Assembly: GCF_003432075.1 (NCBI RefSeq)
Contig: NZ_QWBU01000005.1
Coordinates: 1-64,000, forward strand
DNA length: 64,000 nucleotides
DNA from: Shinella sp. WSJ-2
GTDB taxonomy: Bacteria; Pseudomonadota; Alphaproteobacteria; Rhizobiales; Rhizobiaceae
Reading direction: 5' to 3'
The notes under the pieces were generated by a model. The model was not told where the DNA came from, did not search any database, and saw only the letters and a program-made list of their open reading frames with translations. Shown one piece after another: positions 1 through 8,800 of the stretch. Position numbers and translations under genes: made by a program. Positions within the stretch are counted from its first letter, which is position 1, and each line of letters begins with the position of its first letter.

Positions 1-175
1 CCGACTTGTTGTCGCGCTCGAGCTCGAAGCCGATCTTCTGGCCTTCGACGAGTTCGCGCATTCCGGCGCGTTCGACGGCCGAGATGTGAACGAACGCGTC
101 GGCGCCGCCGTTGTCAGGCTGGATGAAGCCGAAGCCTTTGGTGGAATTAAACCATTTTACTGTGCCAGTGGTCAT
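1..175 (-). CDS. CspA-family cold-shock protein, partial (C-terminus beyond left edge)
   Basis: Small single-stranded nucleic-acid-binding protein of the cold-shock family, acting as an RNA chaperone in the cytoplasm. The 58 visible codons start with ATG at 175 and begin [20 protein letters not shown]. This contains the RNP1-type KGFGFI motif; the RNP2-type AFVHIS motif follows. The window ends after about four-fifths of a normal ~70-residue protein, so the stop is not seen. A run of more than 250 bp without convincing genes lies upstream, consistent with the long 5' leader usual for this family. The family assignment is secure; which of the several rhizobial csp paralogues this is cannot be told. 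Confidence 0.93.
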   Translation of the reverse strand, partial: MTTGTVKWFNSTKGFGFIQPDNGGADAFVHISAVERAGMRELVEGQKIGFELERDNKS

Positions 176-724
176 GATGAACCCTTTCAAAGCATAGAGT
201 GAGGGTCGGCGGAAGCGATGCTTCGCGGACGGTGATACGACTATTTTTGAGAGAGAAGGTTCGAATAGAGCGCGGTGCCAATCGCGCGGTAGACAAAGCT
301 CGGCAAGCAAAAGATCGATTACGCATCTATAGGGTATTGAGATTGTCACGTCAACGATTAGTTTTCACTGGGCGCTATCTCGCCCATAGGTTGCGCCGAT
401 CAAACGCCGCATCAAATTCCTGAAAAAGACATGGGTGCGGTAACCATATCAAAGTCGCTGGGTTCCTCATAAAGTATTGAACTTGTAAGTAGGTTTTCAA
501 TTGTTGACCACGCTGAACGCGTCGTTATTTTCTTGAGGATTTCGAACCGGCAACTCTACCGTTCCGCTCCACATATCAACGAGCATGCCCATTAAGTGCC
601 GTGCCTGTTCGGGTTCGATATGATATGATGTCTCTGAACGTCGCATGAGGATTTGCATCCGGCGACTTTCCTGCCGACTGATGGCTCGTGCCCCGCGAGT
701 TTTCGGCCCTCGAGGGCCATTTCT
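176..724. other. Intergenic region between the cold-shock gene and the histidine kinase gene
   Basis: About 550 bp between divergently transcribed genes. It should hold the cold-shock promoter and leader and the kinase promoter. The only open frame with some protein-like character is the small minus-strand ORF listed at 497-646. A plus-strand frame at 199-423 is rich in Arg and looks like chance. Around 440-465 the minus strand shows GGAAC-N16-GGTT, a weak match to an EcfG-type promoter. Confidence 0.5.
497..646 (-). CDS. Possible small hypothetical protein (49 aa)
   Basis: A short frame starting MRRSETSYHIEPEQARHLMG (ATG at 646) runs to a stop at 497. I do not recognise it. It is hydrophilic and has mixed, protein-like composition, unlike the Arg/Pro/Ala-rich shadow frames common in this GC-rich DNA. 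The frame stays open upstream to 748, so the start is uncertain, and it would converge toward the cold-shock leader. No clear ribosome-binding site decides the start. It could be a chance frame. Confidence 0.3.
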   Translation of the reverse strand: MRRSETSYHIEPEQARHLMGMLVDMWSGTVELPVRNPQENNDAFSVVNN

Positions 725-1759
725 ATGTCGAACGCACCAATAGTTCATTTCGAAGCGGCGAGTACGCTTGCCGTGGTGGTTTCATCGAACGAGCCGCTGC
801 TTTTCCTTTCCAGAGACCAGAAGGTCATAGCAGCGAGCACATCGTTCTGCCGGACGTTCGAAATCGATCCTGCGACAATCCCCGACAGAACGCTCGCTTC
901 GCTTGGAAACGGCGAATGGGCAATGCCCAAGCTCGCCTCCCTCCTGCAGGCGACCGCGTCCGGAAGCGCGCGGATCGAGGCCTATGAAATCGATCTCCAG
1001 CGGCCAAACCGCAAAACGCGACAGTTGATCGTCAATGCGCAGATTCTCGACGACGGCGACACGGCGCGTATCCGGCTGCTGCTGGCCATCACCGACGTAA
1101 CGGACGCGCGTGCCGAAGCGAAACTGAAGGATGACCTTATCAGGGAAAAGGCCATCCTGATGCAGGAGGTCCAACACCGGGTCGCAAACAGCCTTCAGAT
1201 CACTGCCAGCGTGCTCATGCAGAGCGCACGCCAGATTCAATCTGAGGAAGCGCGCGGCCACCTTCACAACGCTCACCACCGGGTTATGTCGATCGCGGCC
1301 GTGCAACGGCAGCTTTCTATGTCCAGCGCCGGCAACGTTGAACTGCACACCTACTTCACGCAGCTTTGCGAAAGCCTCGGCGCGTCAATGATCGCGGACG
1401 ACGACCGGCTTTCGATATCGGTGAACGTGGATGACAGCGTGGTAGAGGCCGACGTTTCTGTCAGCCTCGGGCTCATCGTGACAGAATTGGTGATCAACGC
1501 GCTCAAGCATGCCTTCCCGGGGCAACAGATCGGCACGATCGTCATCGACTATTGCTCGACAGGCAGCGACTGGACGCTTTCCGTCGCTGACGACGGCATC
1601 GGTATACCGACCGGCAGCCTTGCCCCAAAATCTGGCCTGGGGACCGGCATCGTAGAAGCGCTTGCCAGGAACCTGGAGAGTGAAATCCAGGTGAGCGACG
1701 CAAATCCCGGCACCGCCGTGATCATCAGGTACCGAGGAAACGCGCGCCGCCAAACCTAA
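725..1759 (+). CDS. HisKA_2-type sensor histidine kinase
   Basis: Cytoplasmic sensor kinase of 344 residues. An N-terminal PAS-like sensory part (about 15-130) contains no membrane segment. The HisKA_2 dimerisation helix follows, with the phospho-acceptor His at about 151 (EVQHRVANSLQ). The ATPase domain has an N-box (ELVINALKHAF, Asn about 258) and a G1 box (DDGIGIP, about 289-295). The ATG at 725 is preferred over an upstream TTG at 653 because conserved-looking sequence begins there. A single-domain receiver follows 94 bp downstream and is its likely partner. Kinases of this class with stand-alone receivers often tune the alphaproteobacterial general stress response; that role here is inference. 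Confidence 0.85.
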   Translation: MSNAPIVHFEAASTLAVVVSSNEPLLFLSRDQKVIAASTSFCRTFEIDPATIPDRTLASLGNGEWAMPKLASLLQATASGSARIEAYEIDLQRPNRKTRQLIVNAQILDDGDTARIRLLLAITDVTDARAEAKLKDDLIREKAILMQEVQHRVANSLQITASVLMQSARQIQSEEARGHLHNAHHRVMSIAAVQRQLSMSSAGNVELHTYFTQLCESLGASMIADDDRLSISVNVDDSVVEADVSVSLGLIVTELVINALKHAFPGQQIGTIVIDYCSTGSDWTLSVADDGIGIPTGSLAPKSGLGTGIVEALARNLESEIQVSDANPGTAVIIRYRGNARRQT

Positions 1760-1774
1760 CTTCCAGCCGCCGCC

Positions 1775-1799
1775 TCGGAACGTATCTACAATTGGAACG
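1775..1799 (+). promoter_or_regulatory. Weak EcfG-like promoter upstream of the receiver gene
   Basis: GGAAC at 1775-1779, then 16 bp, then CGCT. The Rhizobiales EcfG consensus is GGAAC-N16/17-CGTT, so the -10 part has one mismatch. It sits about 55 bp upstream of the receiver gene and would allow that gene to be expressed separately from the kinase. Confidence 0.35.
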
Positions 1800-1853
1800 C
1801 TCTATCAGGGAGCGGACAGGCTTCGCTTCAAACGATGCCCTGATGAGGCTCAG

Positions 1854-2225
1854 ATGTTCAACGGCAAGGCGGTCATCCTCGTGGTCGAAGACAGTGCACT
1901 CATCCGGATGAGCGCCGTCGATCTGGTGCTATCTGCCGGTTACGAGGCCCTTGAGGCCCGGGACGCCGACGAGGCCATTCGCATCCTGGAAGCGAGAGCG
2001 GACATCGACCTGGTGTTTACGGATGTACAGATGTCAGGAACGATAGACGGCATCAAACTGGCGCACTACATCCGCGACCGATGGCCGCCGGTGAAGTTGA
2101 TCGTCGCGTCCGGCCAAGCAATCATCGAAGACAGCACCCTGCCAACGGGTAGCCGGTTCTTCGCGAAACCCTACGAAGATCACGCAATCGCAGACGCGAT
2201 TGCCCGTATGCTGTCGAGCCCATAG
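1854..2225 (+). CDS. Single-domain response regulator (CheY-like receiver)
   Basis: A 123-residue protein that is a receiver domain only, with no output domain. The acidic pair is VED near residue 12, the phospho-acceptor Asp is about 57 (LVFTDVQM) and the conserved Lys is about 105 (FFAKPY). It follows the HisKA_2 kinase on the same strand and is probably phosphorylated by it, acting through protein contacts or as a phosphate sink. It resembles the second stand-alone receiver at 17483-17836, for example in the shared LIVASG/IIVASG and FFxKP stretches, so the two kinase/receiver pairs may be related by duplication or function together. Confidence 0.88.
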   Translation: MFNGKAVILVVEDSALIRMSAVDLVLSAGYEALEARDADEAIRILEARADIDLVFTDVQMSGTIDGIKLAHYIRDRWPPVKLIVASGQAIIEDSTLPTGSRFFAKPYEDHAIADAIARMLSSP

Positions 2226-2316
2226 GGAGACCCGTGCATCCCGGAGACACATCCACCAACAAACGCGGCACCTTCGACTGAGAAAATTGCCGGCTCCGTC
2301 ATTCTTTCGCTGAACA

Positions 2317-2340
2317 GCGGGCGATCCGAAGACCGCCCGC
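2317..2340 (-). terminator. Stem-loop with TTCG tetraloop downstream of the COG4315 gene
   Basis: On the minus strand a 10-bp stem (one G-U pair) closes a TTCG loop 19 bp past the stop codon at 2360. There is no strong T-run, so it may be a weak terminator or a 3'-end stabilising hairpin. Confidence 0.5.
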
Positions 2341-2359
2341 TCAAGATATCGTGGATTGG

Positions 2360-2731
2360 TTACTTGGCCAGATGCCAAACACCCCCGACGCCATCGCCGT
2401 TGGCTTCACCGGCCTTCTTGTCCTCGGCATATGTGTAGAGCGGCTTGCCTTCATAGGCCCACATCTCCATGCCGTCCGCCGCCTTGACCAGCGACCATTC
2501 TCCTTCAGCCTTGGCGCTCACGGCGGCGTGGAATGCCGGCCATTTCTTCAGGCAATCCGCATCGCAGTTGGACTTGCCTTTGGCATCCTTGTCGAAGGTA
2601 TAGAGGATCATCCCCTTTTCGTCGGCCAAAGCCTTGCCCATCTTGGTGTCGACCATCTTGGCAGGCTCAGCTGCGAAAGCCGACCCGCCCAGAGCAGATA
2701 CCAGGCCAATCGCAATCAGCATCGTTCTCAT
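2360..2731 (-). CDS. Secreted COG4315-family protein (lipoprotein_15-type repeats)
   Basis: Small exported protein of 123 residues. The start at 2731 gives a typical Sec signal peptide (MRTMLIAIGLVSALGGSAFA, cut after AFA). There is no lipobox Cys, so it is probably periplasmic and soluble. Two copies of the family repeat are visible: one around GMILYTFDKDAKGKSNC with a DCLKKWPAF tail, and one around GKPLYTYAEDKK ending GGVWHL. The biochemical role of this family is not established. It stands alone, transcribed away from the receiver gene, with a stem-loop just after its stop. Confidence 0.85.
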   Translation of the reverse strand: MRTMLIAIGLVSALGGSAFAAEPAKMVDTKMGKALADEKGMILYTFDKDAKGKSNCDADCLKKWPAFHAAVSAKAEGEWSLVKAADGMEMWAYEGKPLYTYAEDKKAGEANGDGVGGVWHLAK

Positions 2732-2889
2732 GACATTCTCCAATTTGGGAGTGCCGGCGGAATGCCGGTAGCGCCCGATCTAACGAGGAGAAGCCCATCA
2801 GGGATGGACGAGGTTCCATTTGGCATCACCCAATCGGAGCGCTCAAAAACGGCATCGGGCGTTGAAAATTTGAACCGGCCCGACCGCCG

Positions 2890-4806
2890 TCACCCCGCCT
2901 CCGCCTGACGCCACGCCGCGATGGGTGTTTTTTCCGCCCTGCCGTTCTCGACGGCGAGCACGCTGTCGAAGAAATCGGCGCCGCTCGCGGATCGTATGGG
3001 CGAAACATCATGCATGACGGCGATCACCGTCGCCTCCGGGCAATGATCCCTGATCGCCTGATGGAACGCATATACTGCCTGGGTATCGAGCGCGCTCGTT
3101 GCCTCGTCGAGAAACAGAAGACCCGGCCGGAGCAAAAGGATCCTGGCAAGGACGAGCTTCTGCTTCTGGCCTCCGGACAGAAGCAGATCCCAGCTTTGGC
3201 CGTCGCGGCCATCTTTCAGGAGTTCGTCGATGAGTTCGCCGAGCCCCGCCTCGTGCAACGCCACCGCGACACGCGTATCCGGGTAGTCCTCGGCCGCATC
3301 CGGAAGACAGACGAGATCCTTCAAGGATACGGCCTGAAGCTTGACGTCCTGGGCGGCATACAGGGTCCTGACATGCCTCGGCATTGCGATCGTGCCGCGA
3401 CCATGCGCCCATAGACCGTTGATCGCCTTGAGAAGCGAGGTCTTGCCGCTCCCCGACTCGCCAACGACCAAGGTCCACTCGCCCGGCAGGAAACGGAGGT
3501 CGGCGGCGGCCAGAAAAGGAAGATCGGCGCCCGCATGCAGAAGTTCGATCCGCCGAAGAGCGAGGCCGAGCGCGGAATCCTGCTTCGTATACTGGAATTC
3601 GTATAGGCCGGTTTGCGAATAGAAAGCCTCGGGCCGCTGAACGGTTTCGATCGCCTCCGCGAGATCGGTTATGCGGCGGGCGTTCGCCCTGAGCGTCGCA
3701 ATGTCGGGCATGACGTGGATAAACCACGAGCACTCGTTGATGAGTGCATTGGCCAGCTCGGCACCCGTAACGTAATGCTGCAGGCTGACCTTGTTGTCCA
3801 TGTAGGGAATCAGGCCCGGCGCATAGGCGACGATCCGCGAGCCGATGAAATTGTGGACGAGCTCGAACCCCAAATAGCCGGCAGTCACCCGGTTCAGGCT
3901 GGCCCAGGTTTTGTCGATGTCGAGATACCGGCGCGCATTGACGACCTTCTGGGCCCTTTCGCCATGGAGGACGGCAACATGGAAGCTGCGATGCAGCAGG
4001 GTGTTCAATTCGGCGCGGTAGCTGCCCTCGGCCCATTGCATGCGCACCGACAGGCGCTGGAGGATCCCACCGAGCTTCGCCGCGACGACGGTGTTGAGCG
4101 ACACGTAAATCGCGACCGCCGCGAAGGCCAGGAACGCGCCGCCATAGCTGCCCAGGAACGCGAGCCCTCTGACATGGCTCGACATCTCGATGAGCTTGCT
4201 GCCGACGAAGCCAAGGGACAGCACGACGCCGGCAATGCCCATCGCGAGCCCGATTGCGCCCCCGGTCATGCCTTTGATCGATTCCTGGACGCGTTGATCG
4301 ACATTGTCAGGCGCGGGGGTAGCCGATCCGGCCGCGCCGGATCCGAATTGCTGAAGATGGAAATGCGTGTGGTTGGTATCGAGCAGGGCTTCGTTGAAGC
4401 GTCGGTCGAGCCATTCGCGCCACTTGCGGTGGAGCGTGGTCGAAAAGAAATGGCGGACTGCCGTGAAACACACGTCCTTCATGATCGCGATCGCGGCAAG
4501 CGTTGCCGCTGTTGTCAACAGGGCCGTGGGCGTGGTGGGTGTGGTCGGATGGTGGAAATTGGCGATCCGGTTGATCAGTTCGCCCGAGGTGACAGCGAAC
4601 CAGACGCTGGCCTGGGCGGACAATGCCGTCAGCACAAGGATGGCGCATGTCAGTCCCCATGCCTCGCGCCAGCTTTCGGAAAACCAGTAGGCGCGCATCA
4701 GGCCCCAGAAGCTGCGCATTGACGAAACCGGGCTTGTATGGCCGCGCGTCTCGCCGCCGATCATCCTTCTGACGGATGAGCCTATTCGCCGGGCATGACT
4801 GCGCAT
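2890..4806 (-). CDS. SbmA/BacA-like ABC transporter with fused ATPase
   Basis: Inner-membrane ABC half-transporter of 638 residues in the SbmA/BacA-like, YddA-type fused class. The N-terminal ~340 residues carry several membrane helices, with the first near 50-75 after WFSESWREAWGL. The nucleotide-binding domain has Walker A GESGSGKTS near residue 450, signature LSGGQKQK near 543, and Walker B LLFLDEATSALD near 563. It probably works as a homodimer. Substrates for this family include peptides and very-long-chain acyl groups; the substrate here is unknown. The ATG at 4806 gives a 29-residue basic leader, and a later ATG near 4719 (MRSFWGLM) is an equally reasonable start. Confidence 0.87.
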   Translation of the reverse strand: MRSHARRIGSSVRRMIGGETRGHTSPVSSMRSFWGLMRAYWFSESWREAWGLTCAILVLTALSAQASVWFAVTSGELINRIANFHHPTTPTTPTALLTTAATLAAIAIMKDVCFTAVRHFFSTTLHRKWREWLDRRFNEALLDTNHTHFHLQQFGSGAAGSATPAPDNVDQRVQESIKGMTGGAIGLAMGIAGVVLSLGFVGSKLIEMSSHVRGLAFLGSYGGAFLAFAAVAIYVSLNTVVAAKLGGILQRLSVRMQWAEGSYRAELNTLLHRSFHVAVLHGERAQKVVNARRYLDIDKTWASLNRVTAGYLGFELVHNFIGSRIVAYAPGLIPYMDNKVSLQHYVTGAELANALINECSWFIHVMPDIATLRANARRITDLAEAIETVQRPEAFYSQTGLYEFQYTKQDSALGLALRRIELLHAGADLPFLAAADLRFLPGEWTLVVGESGSGKTSLLKAINGLWAHGRGTIAMPRHVRTLYAAQDVKLQAVSLKDLVCLPDAAEDYPDTRVAVALHEAGLGELIDELLKDGRDGQSWDLLLSGGQKQKLVLARILLLRPGLLFLDEATSALDTQAVYAFHQAIRDHCPEATVIAVMHDVSPIRSASGADFFDSVLAVENGRAEKTPIAAWRQAEAG

Positions 4807-4932
4807 GGCGACTTGATCTCCCCGAACCGATGCAAGCAGAAATCTGGCGCAGGCGCCGCAGTTGTCAAATCGAGACGACGAGCCGAGCGCCGAGACCTTG
4901 AGGCTCGCTCACATGAATACCCCCGCCTGCCG

Positions 4933-5385
4933 TCAGGTCATCGTTGCTTGCCGCCCCGACAATGTGTCAATCTCCACGCGATAGAAGACCGGCCGCGTTT
5001 GCGCATCCGGATGCGCAACCCCTTCAGGCTTGTAGGCGCCCGGTTCCCACCAGTTGCCGCGCTCCTGCAGGAGCTGCCAGGCGCGCATATGTTCGCCATG
5101 GTCCTTTTCGTCGTCAGGCAATTCCCGATAGAGGCCCTCCAGAAGGACGCTTTTCCATTCCTCCGAGGTCACCAGCTGTTCGACCTGCACGCAGACGCGC
5201 GGATTGAAGCGAAGGCTGTCGATCTTCTTTCCCCGCAGTGAAAAACTGTAGAAGACGCGTTTCTGATAGACGTAGCGGATCGGCACGACATAGGGCCGTT
5301 TGCCGGAGATACATCCCAGATGGCCGATGGAGTTCGTCGAGAGCGTGGCCTCGCATTCCGCCCTTGTCATATCCCGCAAAATCAT
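4933..5385 (-). CDS. Pyridoxamine 5'-phosphate oxidase-family flavin-nucleotide-binding protein
   Basis: A 150-residue split-barrel protein beginning MILRDMTRAECEATL. It has the core VPIRYVYQKRVFYSFSLRGKK that typifies flavin-binding members of the PNPOx-like family. These cytoplasmic proteins bind FMN, or sometimes haem or F420, and are often stress-induced; the substrate is not predictable. The length fits a single-domain family member. The gene is transcribed on its own away from a stress-type promoter region at 5504-5528 on the other strand. Function beyond cofactor binding is not claimed. Confidence 0.82.
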   Translation of the reverse strand: MILRDMTRAECEATLSTNSIGHLGCISGKRPYVVPIRYVYQKRVFYSFSLRGKKIDSLRFNPRVCVQVEQLVTSEEWKSVLLEGLYRELPDDEKDHGEHMRAWQLLQERGNWWEPGAYKPEGVAHPDAQTRPVFYRVEIDTLSGRQATMT

Positions 5386-5503
5386 TTCGACCTCCCGGCA
5401 TGGCTGCCATGGAAAGCGGGGCGATGGACGTCCGCCGCCTGCAATCGATTTTGCGCCTTTTCAAGCGCTGTGGCAAACAGCCGCAACACGGCGGGTTTGC
5501 TCT

Positions 5504-5528
5504 GGAACAAGGGCGGTCATGGAGCGTT
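5504..5528 (+). promoter_or_regulatory. EcfG-type (general stress sigma) promoter
   Basis: GGAAC at 5504-5508, exactly 16 bp, then CGTT at 5525-5528. This is a perfect match to the promoter class used by the EcfG sigma factor of Rhizobiales. It points toward the 27-residue membrane peptide gene at 5601, leaving a leader of roughly 65 nt. Confidence 0.72.
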
Positions 5529-5600
5529 GAGGTGAAGTGAAGTGCCGTCCGCACATGCCACCTACGGCAAGACGATCACGAGCACTCACCGGAGCCTGTC

Positions 5601-5684
5601 ATGGACATCACCACCCTTGTTATCATCCTCCTTGTCGTCGTTCTCTTGGGCGGCGGCTTTTATGGCCGTGGGCGCTGGTATTGA
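5601..5684 (+). CDS. 27-residue single-helix membrane peptide (DUF3309-like)
   Basis: ATG at 5601 opens a 27-codon frame, MDITTLVIILLVVVLLGGGF followed by YGRGRWY and a TGA at 5682-5684. A GGAG ribosome-binding site lies 6-10 bp upstream. Almost the whole peptide is one hydrophobic helix with a short basic/aromatic tail, so it should sit in the inner membrane with the tail on one face. It resembles the DUF3309 type of very small stress-associated membrane peptides. The perfect EcfG-like promoter upstream supports real, stress-induced expression. Function is unknown. Confidence 0.72.
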   Translation: MDITTLVIILLVVVLLGGGFYGRGRWY

Positions 5685-5808
5685 GCCACATCGTTCCCTA
5701 TGCCCGGCCTGCGCTAGCGAGCCGGGCAATCCAGCCTCGAACACCAAGCTCGCCGTTTGTACCGTGATAAATTCTAGGCGGACGCGACTTTCGAGCTTCA
5801 TCGACAGT

Positions 5809-8800
5809 TCATTCAACCAGCACCAGAACATGCCTGTCACCATCCACGGGCAAACGTATCGGGCCGCCGGCGTGGGGCAATGAAGAGCCGTCCAACGTCG
5901 CGGAGGGTGGTTGATCGGAAGCCCGTCTGACCTCGATATTGTAGCAAGTGTCTCCCAATTTGACCGTCACCTCGACCTGCAGCCATGATGCCGGCAGGCA
6001 AGGGTCCATCACGAGCACTCCGCCTTGCCGGCGCAGGCCGAGGATGCCCTCGATGCCGGCACGGTACATCCAGGCGGCGGAGCCGGTGTACCATGTCCAG
6101 CCGCCGCGCCCGATATGCGGCGCGACCGAATAGACGTCGGCGGCCACCACATAGGGCTCGACCTTGTAGCGCAGCGCCGCCTCCGGCGTGCCCGCATGGT
6201 TGATCGGGTTGAGGAGCGCGAAGAGACCGTGCGCCTTGTCGCCCTCCCCCAGCCGGGCGAAGGCGAGGATCGCCCACATGGCAGCGTGGCTGTACTGGCC
6301 GCCGTTTTCGCGCAGGCCTGGCGGATAGCCCTTGATGTAGCCCGGATCACGCGGGGTTGCGTCGAAAGGCGGCGTGAAGAGAAGCGCAAGCCCGTCCTCC
6401 CTGCGGATCAGGTGGCGCTCCAGCGACGCCATGGCGGCGGCGGCACGGGCGGGATCGGCGGCGCCGGATAGAACCGCCCAGGATTGGGCGATGCTATCGA
6501 TCCGGCATTCGTCATTGTCCTTCGATCCCAGCCATGAGCCGTCATCGAAGGTAGCGCGCCGGTACCAGGCCCCGTCCCAGGTTTCCTGTTCAATGGAAGC
6601 CTTGAGCTTCTCCGCATGCGCCTTCCAGCGCGCGGCGCGCGCGGGGTCGCGGCGCTCCGCAAGCGGCGCAAACAGGTCGATCGCGCGGGTAAGCAACCAA
6701 CCAAGCCAGACGCTTTCGCCCTCGCCGCCCTCGCCGACCCGGTTCATGCCGTCGTTCCAGTCGCCGGTTCCCATCAAGGGCAGGCCATGCCGGCCGGTGA
6801 GCGCGACAGCCTGGTCAAGGCCGCGGGCACAATGCTCGAAGAGAGAGGCCGTCTCATCGGAGGGCGTCGGCTGGAAGAAGGCATCGTGTTCTCCCTCGGC
6901 GAGGACCGGCCCATCTAGGAAAGGGATGGCTTCATCGAGGATCGGCGCGTCGCCGGCCGTTCCGATATAGGTCGCGGTGGCGAAGGCGAGCCAGATGCGG
7001 TCGTCGGAAATCCGCGTGCGAACACCCGCGCCCGAATGGGGCAGCCACCAATGCTGCATGTCGCCTTCGGCAAACTGCCGACCGGCGGCGCGCAGGATAT
7101 GCGCCCGCGTCTCCTCCGGCCGGGCGAAGGCCAAAGCCATGCCGTCCTGCAACTGATCGCGGAAGCCATAGGCGCCGCTGGCCTGGTAGAAGGCCGAGCG
7201 CGCCCAGATGCGGCAGGCGAGCGTCTGGTAGAGCAGCCAGCCGTTCAGCATGATATCCATCGCTCGGTCCGGCGTCCTGACCTGCACGGTCTGCAACAGC
7301 GTCCGCCAATGCTCGGTCACGTCGGCAAGAACCGTATCGAGATCGGCGGCGCGGTAGCGGGTGATCAGCGCGCAGGCTTCCTCGGCCGAAGCGGCCTCGC
7401 CGAGGAAGGAGACGAGCTCGATGCTTTCGCCCGGGTCGAGATCGATCGTGCATTGCAATGCGGCACACGGATCGAGACCCGCGCCGACCTTGGCGCCGAG
7501 GGGCTTTCTTCTTGTAAGCGCCGCCGGTCGCGCGGAGCTGCCGCCCCGCCCGAGGAATTCCGCGCGGTCGCCAGTCCATGCGGTCTGCCGGCCGCCGAGA
7601 TCGGCAAAGGCGATGCGACCGGGAAATCCCATTGCGGATCGATTGCGGGCGAAGATCGCGCCGGTCTCCGCATCAAGAGATGTGGCGATGAACGGCGCGT
7701 TTGCACCCCGCAGGGTGCCGAGCACCCATTCGGCATAGCTCGTGACCGACAGGCGGCGCGGCCGCGACGAATGGTTGGTCAGCGTCAGCCGTGAAATGCG
7801 GATGGGATCGGCAAGCGGCACATAGGAGAGCAGGTCGCTTTCGATCCCGTGCGCCCGATGCGCGAAACGGCTATAGCCGAAGCCGTGACGCGCCACATAC
7901 CGTCCGTTGTCCCGAATCGGCTGGGCCGTCGGGCTCCAGAGCTCCAGCGTCTCCTCGTCGCGGATGTACAGCGCCTCGCCGGAGGGGTCACCGACCGGGT
8001 CGTTGGACCATTGGGTGATCTGGTTCTCACGGCTGTTTTCGGCCCAGCTATAGGCGCTGCCATCGCTCGACACCTGGAAACCGAAGGCGGGATTGGCGAT
8101 GACGTTGATCCAGGGCATCGGGGTCATCGCGCCGTTTTCCAGCACGGTCACATATTCCGTGCCGTTCCGATCGAACCCGCCCAGCCCGTTGAAGAATTCC
8201 AGATCCACCGGTGGCGCGACCATCTCGGCCGAGGATTTCGAGGGAAAGGATGGCGGCAGAGGAGCCGAGCGCTCGACGCCAGCAGAAAGGCGTGCGAGCT
8301 GATCGGCGATGAGGCCATGATGGGCGGACAGCACGACGCGCGCGGTGGCGTTCAGGAGATTCTTCGTCTCCTGGTTCAGGAAATCGGCGCGCAGCACATG
8401 CACCGCGCCCTGCGCCGGCATGTCGCCGAAACGCGGGCGGGACTGGCTGGAGCGCACGGCGGCTTCAACGGCGTTCTGCAAGTCCTGCACATAGGAGGCG
8501 GCACGTTCGTTGACGATCACCAGATCGACGGCGAGCCGCTTGATGCGCCAGTATTCGTGTGCGCGCAGCATCTGGCGCAGCTGGGGAAGGTCTTCGGTAT
8601 CCTCGATGCGCAGCAGCACGATCGGCAGGTCGCCGGAAATGCCGTAGGGCCACAGGCCCGACTGCGGCCCGGCACCGGCGAGGATGGCATCCGAGGCGGG
8701 ACGGAAGCGCGCGTCGGCATAGAGGATGGGCGCGGCAAGACGCTGGAAGTCCGATGCCTCCTCCAGATCCATATCGAGATGGTGAAGCTGCACCTGCGCC

